DNA of 64,000 nucleotides from Verrucosispora sioxanthis. Lineage in GTDB: Bacteria > Actinomycetota > Actinomycetes > Mycobacteriales > Micromonosporaceae. Location: assembly GCF_010560025.1 (NCBI RefSeq), contig NZ_SAIY01000004.1, positions 62,001 to 126,000 on the forward strand. The letters are read 5' to 3'. This document shows, in pieces, positions 17,586 through 26,300 of the stretch (its first letter is position 1; every line of letters starts with the position of its first letter). Below the pieces are notes generated by a model. That model was not told the DNA's origin. It saw only the letters and a program-made list of their open reading frames with translations, and made no database searches. The position numbers and the translations under genes were made by a program.

Positions 17586-18373
17586 CCGCTCCCACGTTGT
17601 CGGCCTTCCCTCGACCGGTCGAAGACCTGATCCCCGCCGCCCGTGACCTGGCCGACCGGCTGGGTGAGCTCCCGTCGCGTAACCGCATCAAGAAGGAACT
17701 GCGGGTGGGCGGCCCGAAGGCAGACGCGATCCTCGCCGCCCTCACCCGCACCGACACCCCATCGGCCACCGAGCCCACCCCGGACTCGGCCGTCACCACC
17801 CCGGACCCGATCGCCGACCCGGCCCCGGTGGCGGATCTGCCGCCGGTCGCCGACGACATGCCGCCGGTCGTGTCGGAGCAGGCAGCACCCGTCGTAGACC
17901 TGGGCACCAACATCACGACGGAGGCGGTCCCGGCCGACTCGGTGGACAGCCGGCGGGCGGTGGTGTGGCCGGTGGTGTTGCTGGCGTTGCCCGCGTTCGT
18001 GGCGATCTGGTCCGGGTGGGTCGGGCTCGGTGGGCTCACCGGGTTCGGGGTAGTGCATCCGTTGCCGGGGATCTGGGACAGCTTCTCCATCAACTCGGCG
18101 ATCACTCTGCCGATCGGGGTGGAGACGTACGGCGCGTATGCCCTCTACGTGTGGCTGTCCGGTCGAGTGCCGGAGCGGGCGCGCCGGTTCGCGAAGTGGT
18201 CGGCCATCGCGTCGCTGCTGGTCGGCGCGGCCGGGCAGGTCGCCTACCACCTGTTGGAAGCGGCCGGGGTGACCTCGGCCCCGTGGTGGATCACCACCGC
18301 CGTCGCTTGTCTGCCGGTGGCGGTCCTCGGGATGGGTGCCGCGTTGGCGCACCTGGTCCGTTCGCACGACTAG
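17582..18373 (+). CDS. Membrane protein with N-terminal HTH-like region (DUF2637-like)
   Basis: 263 residues. The N-terminal 55 residues (LADRLGELPSRNRIKKELRV) look like a helix-turn-helix, similar to the start of some plasmid partition or Spd-like proteins. A long Pro/Asp-rich linker follows, and then three or four membrane helices from about residue 125 (WPVVLLALPAFVAIWSGWVG to ACLPVAVLGMGAALAHL). Proteins of this plan precede the translocase in many actinomycete elements and are thought to assist intramycelial spread. It is followed by a hairpin before the translocase gene. Confidence 0.6.
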   Translation: MTAPTLSAFPRPVEDLIPAARDLADRLGELPSRNRIKKELRVGGPKADAILAALTRTDTPSATEPTPDSAVTTPDPIADPAPVADLPPVADDMPPVVSEQAAPVVDLGTNITTEAVPADSVDSRRAVVWPVVLLALPAFVAIWSGWVGLGGLTGFGVVHPLPGIWDSFSINSAITLPIGVETYGAYALYVWLSGRVPERARRFAKWSAIASLLVGAAGQVAYHLLEAAGVTSAPWWITTAVACLPVAVLGMGAALAHLVRSHD

Positions 18374-18378
18374 CTAGC

Positions 18379-18422
18379 CCGGCGGCACAGCTCACGGCCT
18401 AGGAAACCCGCTGTGCCGCCGG
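18379..18422 (+). terminator. Hairpin between the membrane-protein gene and the translocase gene
   Basis: A 13-bp perfect stem (CCGGCGGCACAGC at 18379-18391, complement at 18410-18422) with an 18-base loop that contains a CTAG. It begins five bases after the preceding stop and ends 41 bases before the translocase start, so it may dampen read-through into the transfer gene. Confidence 0.5.
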
Positions 18423-18463
18423 TCCCCCTACCGATCCGACAGACCGTTGGAGGAACTCCCATC

Positions 18464-20638
18464 ATGACGTCCCCCCACGATGACGACCGTTTCGACTGGC
18501 AGGCCGCCGAACGCGACTTCACCGACAGTCCGGACGCGGAGGTGGTCGACCTCGACGCCGCCCGCGCCGCCCGCAACACCGCTGACCCCGACGACGACGG
18601 GCCGGTGCTGGTCGACTCGCCCGCCGCGCAGTGCTCGCCGCGGTTCACCCTCGACACCGTGCGTACCGGCCGGCGTCGCCCGATCCTGCCCGCCTGGCTG
18701 CGGTCCCGCGCCGAGCTGGTCGACATGATGCGGTGGGCGGTCGGGCATCTGCTGTACACCACCGCCTACCACGCCACCCGCCTGCCGAAGTACGTCGGCA
18801 AGCTCGCCCTGCGTGCCCCGGCCGGGGCGTGGCGACTCGCCTGCGGGGCTATCCGGTGGGTGTTCGACTGGGAGGGTGAGCAGCTGCGGCAGGCCACCTC
18901 GCAGACCCGCGAGGGTGAGCTGTACCTGAAGCTGTCGCGGCAGCGTGACCGGCGGGTGCGGTGGCGGGGCATTGTCGCCACCCTCTCCCTCTCCCTCTCC
19001 CTTACCGGTGGCCTGGCGATGCTGTGGGCGCCGACGTGGGCGCAGTGGGCCGTGCCCGCTCTGCTGGTCACCTTGTGTGGGCTGGCCGGGCAGCCTGCCG
19101 ATAAGCCGCTGCTCGACACCGCCGTGGTTGTTCCCCGCGTGGCCCGCCTGACCTCCGATGTGGTGGTCCGGGCGCTGGCGGTGCTCGGGATCTCCGGTAT
19201 CAGCCAGGCCATCGCCAAGCAGGGCAACCGCGCCATCGCGTTCACGGCTCCGATCACCCGCGACGGCCCCGGCTGGCGAGCCGACATCGACCTACCCCCA
19301 GGCGTCACCGCCGGAGACGTGATCGAACGCCGGGACCGGCTCGCCGCTGGCCTCACCCGCCCCCTCGGCTGCGTTTGGCCGGAAGGGCAGCCGGAGGTGC
19401 ACCCGGGCCGGTTGCTGTTGTGGGTGGGGGATCAGGACATGGCCGCCACCCCCGCGAAGCCGTGGCCGCTACTCAAGACGGCAGGAGGGTTTGATTTGGG
19501 GCGTCCGGTGCCGTTCGGCACCGACCCGCGCGGCCGGGTCATCTCCATCGACCTGCCGTACACCAACCTGCTGATCGGGTCGATTCCTGGTTACGGCAAG
19601 ACCGCCGCCACGCAGGTTCCGGTGTTGGCTGCCGCGTTGGACCCGTACGCGGAATTGTGGTGCTTCGACTTCAAGGGCACCGGCGGCCTCGACCCCTTGG
19701 AGAAGGTGTCCGCGCGGTATGCGTCGGGGCAGGACGACGACACCGCCGAGCAGGGCTTGTTGGCGTTGCGGGAGCTGCGCAAGGAGTGCCAGCGCCGCGC
19801 CGCCGTCCTCAAGGGACTCCCGAAGGCGGTCTGCCCGGACAACAAGGTCACCCCGGAACTGGCTCGCCGTAAGAAGTTGGGTCTGCACTGGCTCGTGGTC
19901 GCTCTCGATGAGGTTCAGGAGCTGTTCTCGCACGCGGAGTTCGGCAAGGAAGCCGGGGAACTGGCCGAGAAGGTCATCAAGCTGGGCCGCGCCCTGGGCG
20001 TCATCCTGATCGTGGCCACGCAGCGGCCGGACGCCAAGAGCCTGCCCACCGGGGTCAGCGCGAACGCGGGGACGCGGTTCTGCCTGCGGGTCATGGGCCA
20101 GATCGAGAACGACATGATCCTCGGCACCAGCGCCTACAAGAACGGCATCCGCGCCACGATGTTCGCCAAGAAGGACAAGGGCGTCGGCTACCTGGTCGGC
20201 GCGGCCGACGACGCGCAGATCGTCCGCACCTTCTACGTCGACGGCCCGACCGCCGAGAAGATCACCGACCGCGCCCGCGCCCTACGGGAAGCCGCCGGCA
20301 CGCTGACCGGGCACGCCATCGGGCAGGTTGCGCCGACCCCGGCCGCCCGCCGGGACACGCTGCTCGACGACATCCTCACCGTGGTCCCGGCGACCGAAGC
20401 GAAGGTGTGGACCGAAACGCTCACCGAGCGCCTGGCCGAGCTGAACCCCGAGGCGTACGGCGACCTCACCCGCGACCAGTTGACCGCCGCCCTCAAGCCG
20501 TACGGCATCACCACCGGACAGGTATGGGGCACCGACCCGACCACCGGCAAGGGCGCCAACCGGCGCGGCATCGACCGCACCGACATCACCAATGCGGTAG
20601 CGGAGCGCAACAAGCGGCGAGGCGACAAAGCCGCCTAA
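18464..20638 (+). CDS. TraB/FtsK-SpoIIIE-type conjugal DNA translocase
   Basis: A 724-residue motor that would pump double-stranded element DNA between hyphae. Two membrane helices lie near residues 165-210 (ATLSLSLSLTGGLAMLWAPT). The ATPase has Walker A SIPGYGKTAATQ near residue 376, Walker B LHWLVVALDEVQELF near 481 and the FtsK-family segment VATQRPDAKSLPTG. The last 100 residues resemble a winged-helix DNA-recognition domain (LTRDQLTAALKPYGITTGQV). ATG 18464 has GGAGGA upstream. In AICEs this one protein is enough for transfer and binds 8-bp repeats in a cis locus. Confidence 0.9.
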   Translation: MTSPHDDDRFDWQAAERDFTDSPDAEVVDLDAARAARNTADPDDDGPVLVDSPAAQCSPRFTLDTVRTGRRRPILPAWLRSRAELVDMMRWAVGHLLYTTAYHATRLPKYVGKLALRAPAGAWRLACGAIRWVFDWEGEQLRQATSQTREGELYLKLSRQRDRRVRWRGIVATLSLSLSLTGGLAMLWAPTWAQWAVPALLVTLCGLAGQPADKPLLDTAVVVPRVARLTSDVVVRALAVLGISGISQAIAKQGNRAIAFTAPITRDGPGWRADIDLPPGVTAGDVIERRDRLAAGLTRPLGCVWPEGQPEVHPGRLLLWVGDQDMAATPAKPWPLLKTAGGFDLGRPVPFGTDPRGRVISIDLPYTNLLIGSIPGYGKTAATQVPVLAAALDPYAELWCFDFKGTGGLDPLEKVSARYASGQDDDTAEQGLLALRELRKECQRRAAVLKGLPKAVCPDNKVTPELARRKKLGLHWLVVALDEVQELFSHAEFGKEAGELAEKVIKLGRALGVILIVATQRPDAKSLPTGVSANAGTRFCLRVMGQIENDMILGTSAYKNGIRATMFAKKDKGVGYLVGAADDAQIVRTFYVDGPTAEKITDRARALREAAGTLTGHAIGQVAPTPAARRDTLLDDILTVVPATEAKVWTETLTERLAELNPEAYGDLTRDQLTAALKPYGITTGQVWGTDPTTGKGANRRGIDRTDITNAVAERNKRRGDKAA

Positions 20639-20650
20639 CCCGGACAGCCA

Positions 20651-20745
20651 CGGGTCGCTAGGTCTAGCGGAACCCCCCGCTAGACCTAGCACCCCCGCTA
20701 GCAACCCATCCCAACCCTGGCCAGCGCCCTAGTTCCTAGCGGCGC
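20651..20745. repeat. CTAG-rich palindromic intergenic element
   Basis: Just after the translocase gene is a perfect 14-bp inverted repeat (GCTAGGTCTAGCGG at 20657-20670, complement at 20677-20690, six-base loop). Seven CTAG tetranucleotides fall in about 95 bases, far more than expected in GC-rich actinomycete DNA. It could be a terminator, a protein-binding site or a transfer locus. There is no T tract. Confidence 0.55.
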
Positions 20746-20785
20746 GAGCCCTCTGCACCCTCAAACCGGCTCGTGGAGGCATTCC

Positions 20786-21025
20786 GTGACCACCATCCTG
20801 CTGCTCGCTAGCCTCACCACCCTCGGTTACACAGCGTGCTACCTGGCCCTGTGTGCGGCCTCGCCGTGGGGACGCTGCCGCCGCTGCCGAGGTGCCCGCT
20901 ACCACCGCACCGCCATCGGCACCCGCCGCGACTGCCCCCGCTGCGACGGCACCGGCATCCGCGTCCGCATCGGTCGCCGCCTCATCGACCACATCCGCGC
21001 CGAGTACCGCGACGGTCACCGATGA
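20786..21025 (+). CDS. Small membrane-anchored zinc-ribbon-like protein, 79 aa
   Basis: An N-terminal hydrophobic helix (LLLASLTTLGYTACYLALCA) is followed by two CxxC pairs, CRRC and CPRC, spaced 19 residues apart, which would form a zinc ribbon on the cytoplasmic side. GTG start at 20786. It ends in an ATGA overlap with the next gene. Such small zinc-ribbon proteins recur after the translocase in actinomycete elements; role unknown. Confidence 0.65.
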   Translation: MTTILLLASLTTLGYTACYLALCAASPWGRCRRCRGARYHRTAIGTRRDCPRCDGTGIRVRIGRRLIDHIRAEYRDGHR

Positions 21026-21318
21026 CCGCCCGCGTCGCCGACCACACGCCGTGGTGCGGCCGGGACCACCGATGCGGCCTCGGCGAACACCGCTCACCCG
21101 AAATCGTGATCGACCTTCCCGGCCACGCCCGCGCCGTCCTCGTGCGCGTCCGCACCGCCGCAGGCCGCGAGCACGCCGAGGTCCGTGTCCGCGTCGCCCT
21201 CGCCCCCGGCGAGCCGGCCGCCCGCCGCCAACTGGCCGAGCTGCTCGCCGACCTGCGGCACACCGTCACCCGCGCCGCCGTCACTGCCCGACCCCGCCCA
21301 CGAAAGGCCACCCGATGA
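21022..21318 (+). CDS. Hypothetical protein, 98 aa
   Basis: Begins with the ATG overlapping the previous stop and ends overlapping the next start, so clearly part of the same unit. MTARVADHTPWCGRDHRCGL carries two cysteines and two histidines that could bind metal; the middle (SPEIVIDLPGHARAVLVRVR) is beta-rich and the end is a helix with a basic tail. No family recognised. Confidence 0.55.
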   Translation: MTARVADHTPWCGRDHRCGLGEHRSPEIVIDLPGHARAVLVRVRTAAGREHAEVRVRVALAPGEPAARRQLAELLADLRHTVTRAAVTARPRPRKATR

Positions 21319-21665
21319 CCACCACGACCGCACCCAGGTTCACCAACTCCCAACGCGGCTACCTGATCGTCTGCGCACCCGTCCGACTCACCCCCGGCGT
21401 GCTCGCGCACCGCCCCTCCCGAAACGTCATCGGTGGCGCCGAGGACAACCCGAGCAACGGCGCTCGGCTGGTGTTCACCACCGACAAGCGGTGGGTCACC
21501 ACCCCGGCCTGCCAGCCCGACCCCGAGCCCGACGACCCGAACGCAGGCCGCGGGTGGGCCGAGTACACCGCCGGGTGGGTTGACCACCGGGGCGCGTTGG
21601 CCTGCCCGACCTGCTTCCCCTCGGCCGCTGGGTCGGTTGGGATCGACGAGACGGTGGAGGGCTGA
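21315..21665 (+). CDS. Hypothetical protein, 116 aa
   Basis: Starts in a four-base overlap and ends four bases before the methyltransferase gene. Contains FTNSQRGYLIVCAPVRLTPG, three cysteines (one pair in ALACPTCFP) and an acidic proline-rich middle. Soluble; perhaps a small zinc-binding protein. It has no recognisable family, but its codon use and tight spacing support it as a gene. Confidence 0.55.
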   Translation: MTTTTAPRFTNSQRGYLIVCAPVRLTPGVLAHRPSRNVIGGAEDNPSNGARLVFTTDKRWVTTPACQPDPEPDDPNAGRGWAEYTAGWVDHRGALACPTCFPSAAGSVGIDETVEG

Positions 21666-21668
21666 GCG

Positions 21669-23249
21669 GTGTTGACCGTTACCGACCTGTTCTGCGGTGC
21701 TGGCGGATCGTCCCCGGGCGCGATTCAGGTTCCGGGTGTGCGGGTGCGGATGGCCGCGAACCATTGGCGGCTCGCTGTGGAGACGCATAACACCAACCAC
21801 CCTGACGCCGACCATGACTGCGCCGACATCTCCCAGACTGACCCGCGCCGGTACCCGGCCACCGACATCCTGTGGGCCTCTCCGGAGTGCACCAACCACT
21901 CACAGGCCAAGGGCAAGCGTCGGGCCGATCGGCAGCCGGACCTGTTCGACCAGGTGCTGCCCGACGACGCCGCCGAGCGGTCGAGGGCGACCATGTGGGA
22001 CGTCTGCCGGTTCGTGGAGGCGATGAAGCTACGCGGCCGGCCGTACAAGGCGTTCGTGGTCGAAAACGTCGTGGACGTGCGGGACTGGATGTACTTCGAC
22101 GCCTGGGCGATGGCGCTGCGCGTCGCCGGATACTGCCTGCACCACGTCTACCTCAACTCGATGTACGCCCAGGCCATGGGCGACCCCGCCCCGCAGTCCC
22201 GTGACCGCTGGTACGGCGTCGGACATCTGGAGGGCAATCGCTGCCCGGACCTCGGCCGGTGGACGAGCCCTCTCGCATGGTGCCCCGCCTGTGACAAGCG
22301 GATCCGCGCGGTGCAGGCGTGGAAGCGGCCCGACCGGCGTCACGGCCGCTACCGTCAGCAGTACGTCTACCGCTGCCCCACCCCGCGCTGCCACATCGAA
22401 GTACAGCCTGGGGTGCTGCCGGCCGCTGCCGCAATCGACTGGACGCTGCCCGGCGAACGCATCGGTGACCGCGTCCGGCCGCTGGCACCCAAGACGGTCG
22501 CGCGGATCGAGGCCGGTCTCAAGCGGTACACCCGGCCGCCGTTCCTGACCCTGCTCCGGTCGGACCGTCCCCGCACCGTCGCCGTCGGTCAACCCCTCGC
22601 GACGATCGTCGCGGACGGTTCCAACCACGGCATGGTCGGGTCCAGCATGCTGGTGCCCGCGGGTGGGACGTGGAACGACGACGCCCGCACCGTGGCCGAC
22701 CCGTTCCGCACCCGCACCACCCGCGACACCGAAGCGCTGGTGGTGCCGCTGCGCAACAACGGCGTCGCGCGCACCGTCGACCACCCGGTGCCCACCGTCG
22801 CGGCGGCCGGCAACCACCACGCGCTCGTGATGCGCAACATGACCGCCCGAGGCGACCAAGGACAGATGTCCACCCCGGTCGACGAGCCGCTGCGCACCCA
22901 GACCGCGTCATCGGTGCAGTCGCTGATCCGCTGGGACCACCTGCTCATGCCCTACGACCGCACCGGCGTACCCCGCACCGTCGCCCAACCGGCCCCGACC
23001 CAAACCACGATCCAGGGCGACGCCCTCCTCGGACCGCAGCTCGACGTACAGGACTGCACGTTCCGGATGCTGGAGCCCCACGAGATTCAACTCGCCATGG
23101 CGTTCCAGCCGGGCTACCGGGTGCTGGGCAACAAACGCGAGCGTGTCCGGCAACTCGGCAACGCCGTCACCCCGCCGGCCGCCCGCGACCTCATCGCCGC
23201 CGTGGTCGAGTCCATCACCGGCGAGCAGCTCGACCAGCAGGCCGCCTAG
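21669..23249 (+). CDS. DNA (cytosine-5) methyltransferase, element-borne
   Basis: A 526-residue C5-cytosine methyltransferase. Motif I is DLFCGAGGSS (residues 6-15), motif IV is ASPECTNHS near residue 73 (catalytic Cys, with SPEC instead of the usual PPC), motif VI is VVENV, motif VIII QSRDRW and motif X LGNAVTPPAA. A four-cysteine zinc-ribbon-like insert (WCPACDKR ... YRCPTPRC) precedes the target-recognition region, which contains about five repeats of an RTV..P..T..T....AL unit. No restriction gene is adjacent, so it probably protects the element from host restriction or modulates its own expression. GTG start. Confidence 0.85.
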   Translation: MLTVTDLFCGAGGSSPGAIQVPGVRVRMAANHWRLAVETHNTNHPDADHDCADISQTDPRRYPATDILWASPECTNHSQAKGKRRADRQPDLFDQVLPDDAAERSRATMWDVCRFVEAMKLRGRPYKAFVVENVVDVRDWMYFDAWAMALRVAGYCLHHVYLNSMYAQAMGDPAPQSRDRWYGVGHLEGNRCPDLGRWTSPLAWCPACDKRIRAVQAWKRPDRRHGRYRQQYVYRCPTPRCHIEVQPGVLPAAAAIDWTLPGERIGDRVRPLAPKTVARIEAGLKRYTRPPFLTLLRSDRPRTVAVGQPLATIVADGSNHGMVGSSMLVPAGGTWNDDARTVADPFRTRTTRDTEALVVPLRNNGVARTVDHPVPTVAAAGNHHALVMRNMTARGDQGQMSTPVDEPLRTQTASSVQSLIRWDHLLMPYDRTGVPRTVAQPAPTQTTIQGDALLGPQLDVQDCTFRMLEPHEIQLAMAFQPGYRVLGNKRERVRQLGNAVTPPAARDLIAAVVESITGEQLDQQAA

Positions 23250-23266
23250 CAGCGCTGACCAGACCC

Positions 23267-24424
23267 ATGACCGCCTCGGCCTGCCAGCACTGGATCGGCC
23301 CGGCAGCCCGCTCGTGCGGCGCGGCCGAGGGTGTGCGCCCGTTCCTGCAAGGGCCACGCTGCCCGGCGCACACCCCGGCCGCCCTGGCAGGCCAGCCCGA
23401 ACCCGAATCCACACCCATGCCCCGCCGAGAACCCACGCCCGACCTTGCTTGTTCGATGGAAGGGAGGCACCTCGTGCCTACTCCCGATCTCCTGACCGCC
23501 GCCCTGTCGCATGCGTCTCGCGGCTGGCACGTCTTCCCGCTACGGCCCGACGACAAGCGGCCCGCGTTCCCCGACCACACCGCCGACGACTGCACCGGCC
23601 GCGACCCCCGCTGCCGTACAGGTCATGTGGGGTGGGAGCAGCGCGCCACCACCGACCCTGACCGCATCCGCCGCGCATGGTCGCACCGGCCCTACGGCGT
23701 CGGCATCGCGTGCGGCCCGTCCGGACTGGTCGTGGTCGACCTCGACGTGCCCAAGCACCCCGGCGACTTCCCGCCCGCCGAATGGGCCGCAGCGCGGGAC
23801 GGGGGCGATGTGCTCGGCGTGCTGGCGGACCGACACGGCGGCACGATCGATCCGACCTACACCGTCACCACCGGACGGGGCGGCAGCCATCTCTACTACC
23901 ACCACCCGGAGAGTGGCCCGGAACTGCGCAACACCAATGGTGATCGGGGCGGTCTCGGGTGGAAGGTCGATACCCGCGCCCACGGCGGCTACGTCGTCGC
24001 CGCTGGCTCCACCGTGGCCGGTCGCGCATACGCGGTGGCGCTGGACTGCGACCCGGCGCCGCTGCCCGCATGGCTGGCCGGACTACTCACCCCGCCACCG
24101 CGGCCCGCTTGCCGGCCGGTCGCGGTGGCACTGCCGCCGGACCGGCGTGGCCGATACCTCGAAGCGGCGATCCGCCGCCAGGTCGACCACCTGACCGCCG
24201 CGACCGAGGGTGGACGCAATGACGCGCTGTTCGCCTCGGCGGTGGCCCTCGGGCAGCTCGCCGCCGGTGGCGCCCTCGGCGAAGACGACGTGTACGCCGT
24301 CCTGGAACCCGCCGCCCTGTCAACAGGGCTACGACACGGGGAGATCGCCCGAACGATCGCGTCCGGGCTGCGCGTCGGCGCACGCCAACCACGCCACCTG
24401 ACCAACATCGGGAGGGCAGCATGA
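23267..24424 (+). CDS. PrimPol-type primase-polymerase with an in-frame Cys/His N-terminal extension
   Basis: Residues from about 70 on match the bifunctional primase/polymerase (archaeo-eukaryotic primase) domain: ALSHASRGWHVFPLRPDDKR, VVVDLDVPKH (catalytic Asp pair) and TGRGGSHLYYHHP. It would prime or start replication of the excised element together with the helicase encoded next, whose ATG overlaps its stop. The first 69 residues (CQHWIGPAARSCG ... GPRCPAHTPAALAG) look like the small zinc-finger protein that is often separate in related elements. GTG 23474 with a GGGAGG site may be an alternative start giving only the catalytic part. Confidence 0.8.
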   Translation: MTASACQHWIGPAARSCGAAEGVRPFLQGPRCPAHTPAALAGQPEPESTPMPRREPTPDLACSMEGRHLVPTPDLLTAALSHASRGWHVFPLRPDDKRPAFPDHTADDCTGRDPRCRTGHVGWEQRATTDPDRIRRAWSHRPYGVGIACGPSGLVVVDLDVPKHPGDFPPAEWAAARDGGDVLGVLADRHGGTIDPTYTVTTGRGGSHLYYHHPESGPELRNTNGDRGGLGWKVDTRAHGGYVVAAGSTVAGRAYAVALDCDPAPLPAWLAGLLTPPPRPACRPVAVALPPDRRGRYLEAAIRRQVDHLTAATEGGRNDALFASAVALGQLAAGGALGEDDVYAVLEPAALSTGLRHGEIARTIASGLRVGARQPRHLTNIGRAA

Positions 24425-25980
24425 CCGAACGGCTGCAGATCGGCACCGGCCCAGAAACCATCCGCGTCCTCAAAACCGCCCTCACCAACGGCCTGCTACC
24501 CGACACCTACGTCTCCGCCGGGCAGCTCGTGCACATGGAAGCCGTCTCCGGTGGCCTGGCCACCGCCGCCGACGAAGACTCGCCCCTGCCGGTGTCGGCC
24601 AGCGTCGTCACCCCCGCCGGCCTGGCCGGGCTCCTGGCCGAACACGCCTACGTCTACCGGCTCAAAACCCGCCGAAGCGACACCGGCAACCCGGAAACCT
24701 ACGAAGAAGAGGTCACCCCGCCCCGGGACAGCCTCGCCTCGGTGCTGGCCGGCAAGACGTGGCCCGGCGTGCCGCCGCTACGTGGCATCATCGGTGCCCC
24801 GGTGCTGCGCCGTGACGGAACCCTGTTGCAGCAACCCGGCTACGACAAGGCCACCGGCCTCTACCTCGCCTCCAAAGTCGCCCTACCCACCGTGCCCGAC
24901 GAACCCACCGCCGAGCAGGTAGCCGAGGCACGCCGATTCCTGCTCGGCCGCTTCCTGCGCGACTTCCCCTGGGCCAGCACAGCGGACCGGGCCAACTACA
25001 TCGCCCTGCTCGCCACGCCGATCCTGCGGCACTTCACCCGCAGCCTGACCCCGTTCGCACTCATCGACGCCACCATGCCCTCATCCGGCAAGACCATCCT
25101 CACCGCCGGGCCGGGCATGCTTTACGGCCAGCGCGTCATGAACTGGGCCTACTCCGACGAAGAACTCCGCAAGTCCATCACCGCGGTCATGGCCGAACAA
25201 GTCGGCGTGGTCATCTGGGACAACCTCGCCGAAGGCACCGTCATCGACTCCGCCGTGCTCGCCCAACTCGTCACCAACGGCGTCTGGTCCGACCGGCAGT
25301 TGGGCGCGTCCCGCAACATCGCCACCGTCAATGACCGACTATGGATGGCCACCGGCAACAACCTCCAAGTCGGCGGAGACATGGCCTCCCGCACCGTCCG
25401 CGTACATCTCGACCCCGACATGCCCCGCCCCGAACTCCGCGACCAAACCGCATTCGGCATCCCTCACCTCGACCAATGGATCACCAACCCCGCCAACCAA
25501 CTCACCGTCCTGTGGCACCTACTCGTCCTGGTCCTCGACTGGACCCGACAGGGAGCACCGAAGGTGTCCGGGCTGTCGATGCGGCAGTTCACGCCGTGGG
25601 CGCAAGCCCTCGGCGGATTCCTCCACCACCACGGCATCGACGGCTTCCTCACCAACGCCGCCGATGTCCGCGAGATCGACGAAGACGAAACGCGCTGGCG
25701 CGCGTTCCTCACCACCTGGCACGACCGCCACGGCGGTCGAGCACTCACCGCCGCCGAGCTACGCCGCGACGCCGAACCCATGCACCTCGGCAGCGACATC
25801 AACGACCCATGGGACGGCCAGTTCATCACCACCCACAACGGCCGCCTACCCAACCCACTGCAACTCGGCCGCCTCTTGACCGGACAGACCGGACGGTGGC
25901 GCGGACACCACGTCATCCGCACCGGCCGCAACGACCGAGGCGACCGCGCCGTCTTCTGGGTCGAACACCACAACGGATGA
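24421..25980 (+). CDS. Replication helicase-like ATPase
   Basis: 519 residues. An ATPase core carries Walker A TMPSSGKTILTAG near residue 221, Walker B VGVVIWDNLAEG near 262 and a sensor segment WMATGNNLQVGGD near 309. This is the arrangement of SF3/D5-like helicases paired with PrimPol enzymes. The C-terminal 120 residues form a winged-helix-like module (HVIRTGRNDRGDRAVFWVEH). It is coupled to the PrimPol by an ATGA overlap. Together they would form the replication initiation pair of the element, acting at the repeat array immediately downstream. Confidence 0.8.
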   Translation: MTERLQIGTGPETIRVLKTALTNGLLPDTYVSAGQLVHMEAVSGGLATAADEDSPLPVSASVVTPAGLAGLLAEHAYVYRLKTRRSDTGNPETYEEEVTPPRDSLASVLAGKTWPGVPPLRGIIGAPVLRRDGTLLQQPGYDKATGLYLASKVALPTVPDEPTAEQVAEARRFLLGRFLRDFPWASTADRANYIALLATPILRHFTRSLTPFALIDATMPSSGKTILTAGPGMLYGQRVMNWAYSDEELRKSITAVMAEQVGVVIWDNLAEGTVIDSAVLAQLVTNGVWSDRQLGASRNIATVNDRLWMATGNNLQVGGDMASRTVRVHLDPDMPRPELRDQTAFGIPHLDQWITNPANQLTVLWHLLVLVLDWTRQGAPKVSGLSMRQFTPWAQALGGFLHHHGIDGFLTNAADVREIDEDETRWRAFLTTWHDRHGGRALTAAELRRDAEPMHLGSDINDPWDGQFITTHNGRLPNPLQLGRLLTGQTGRWRGHHVIRTGRNDRGDRAVFWVEHHNG

Positions 25981-25986
25981 ACACCG

Positions 25987-26217
25987 CTGAACCATCTCCG
26001 CATCTCCGCAACACCGCACGAACCCACAACCACCAGCAAGAACACCCTGCGGAGATCAAGCCGATTGAGCAGAGCCGATCTCCGCATCTCCGCACGATCT
26101 TGCGGAGAACACCGGAGTCTGCGGAGATGGCCGCCACCACCGGCCAGCTGTCTCCGCAACTGTTTTCGCAGCTCAAAACCGCCTTTGCGGAGATGCGGAG
26201 ATGCGGAGATGGTTCAG
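25987..26217. repeat. 8-bp-period repeat array (iteron or transfer-site candidate)
   Basis: About eleven copies of TGCGGAGAT or its complement lie within 230 bases: plus orientation at 26048, 26101 (one mismatch), 26120, 26186, 26194 and 26202; complement at 25994, 26002, 26078, 26086 and 26150 (one mismatch). Tandem copies repeat every 8 bp. The outer ends form a perfect 24-bp inverted repeat (25987-26010 and 26194-26217). The array sits directly after the helicase gene. It may be the replication origin, or the 8-bp-repeat locus recognised by TraB-type translocases. No gene is seen in 25981-26300. Confidence 0.75.
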
Positions 26218-26300
26218 CTCTCCTGCGACGGCACTGTTGCCACGTCCAGGTAACCAGTCAAGCTCGGACGGCTGAAACGCAGGCTCTGGCCTCGCTGGCC

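Noticed and set aside
25987..26217. CRISPR array
   Set aside because: Units are only 8-9 bp, occur in both orientations, and have no regular spacers; no cas genes are nearby.
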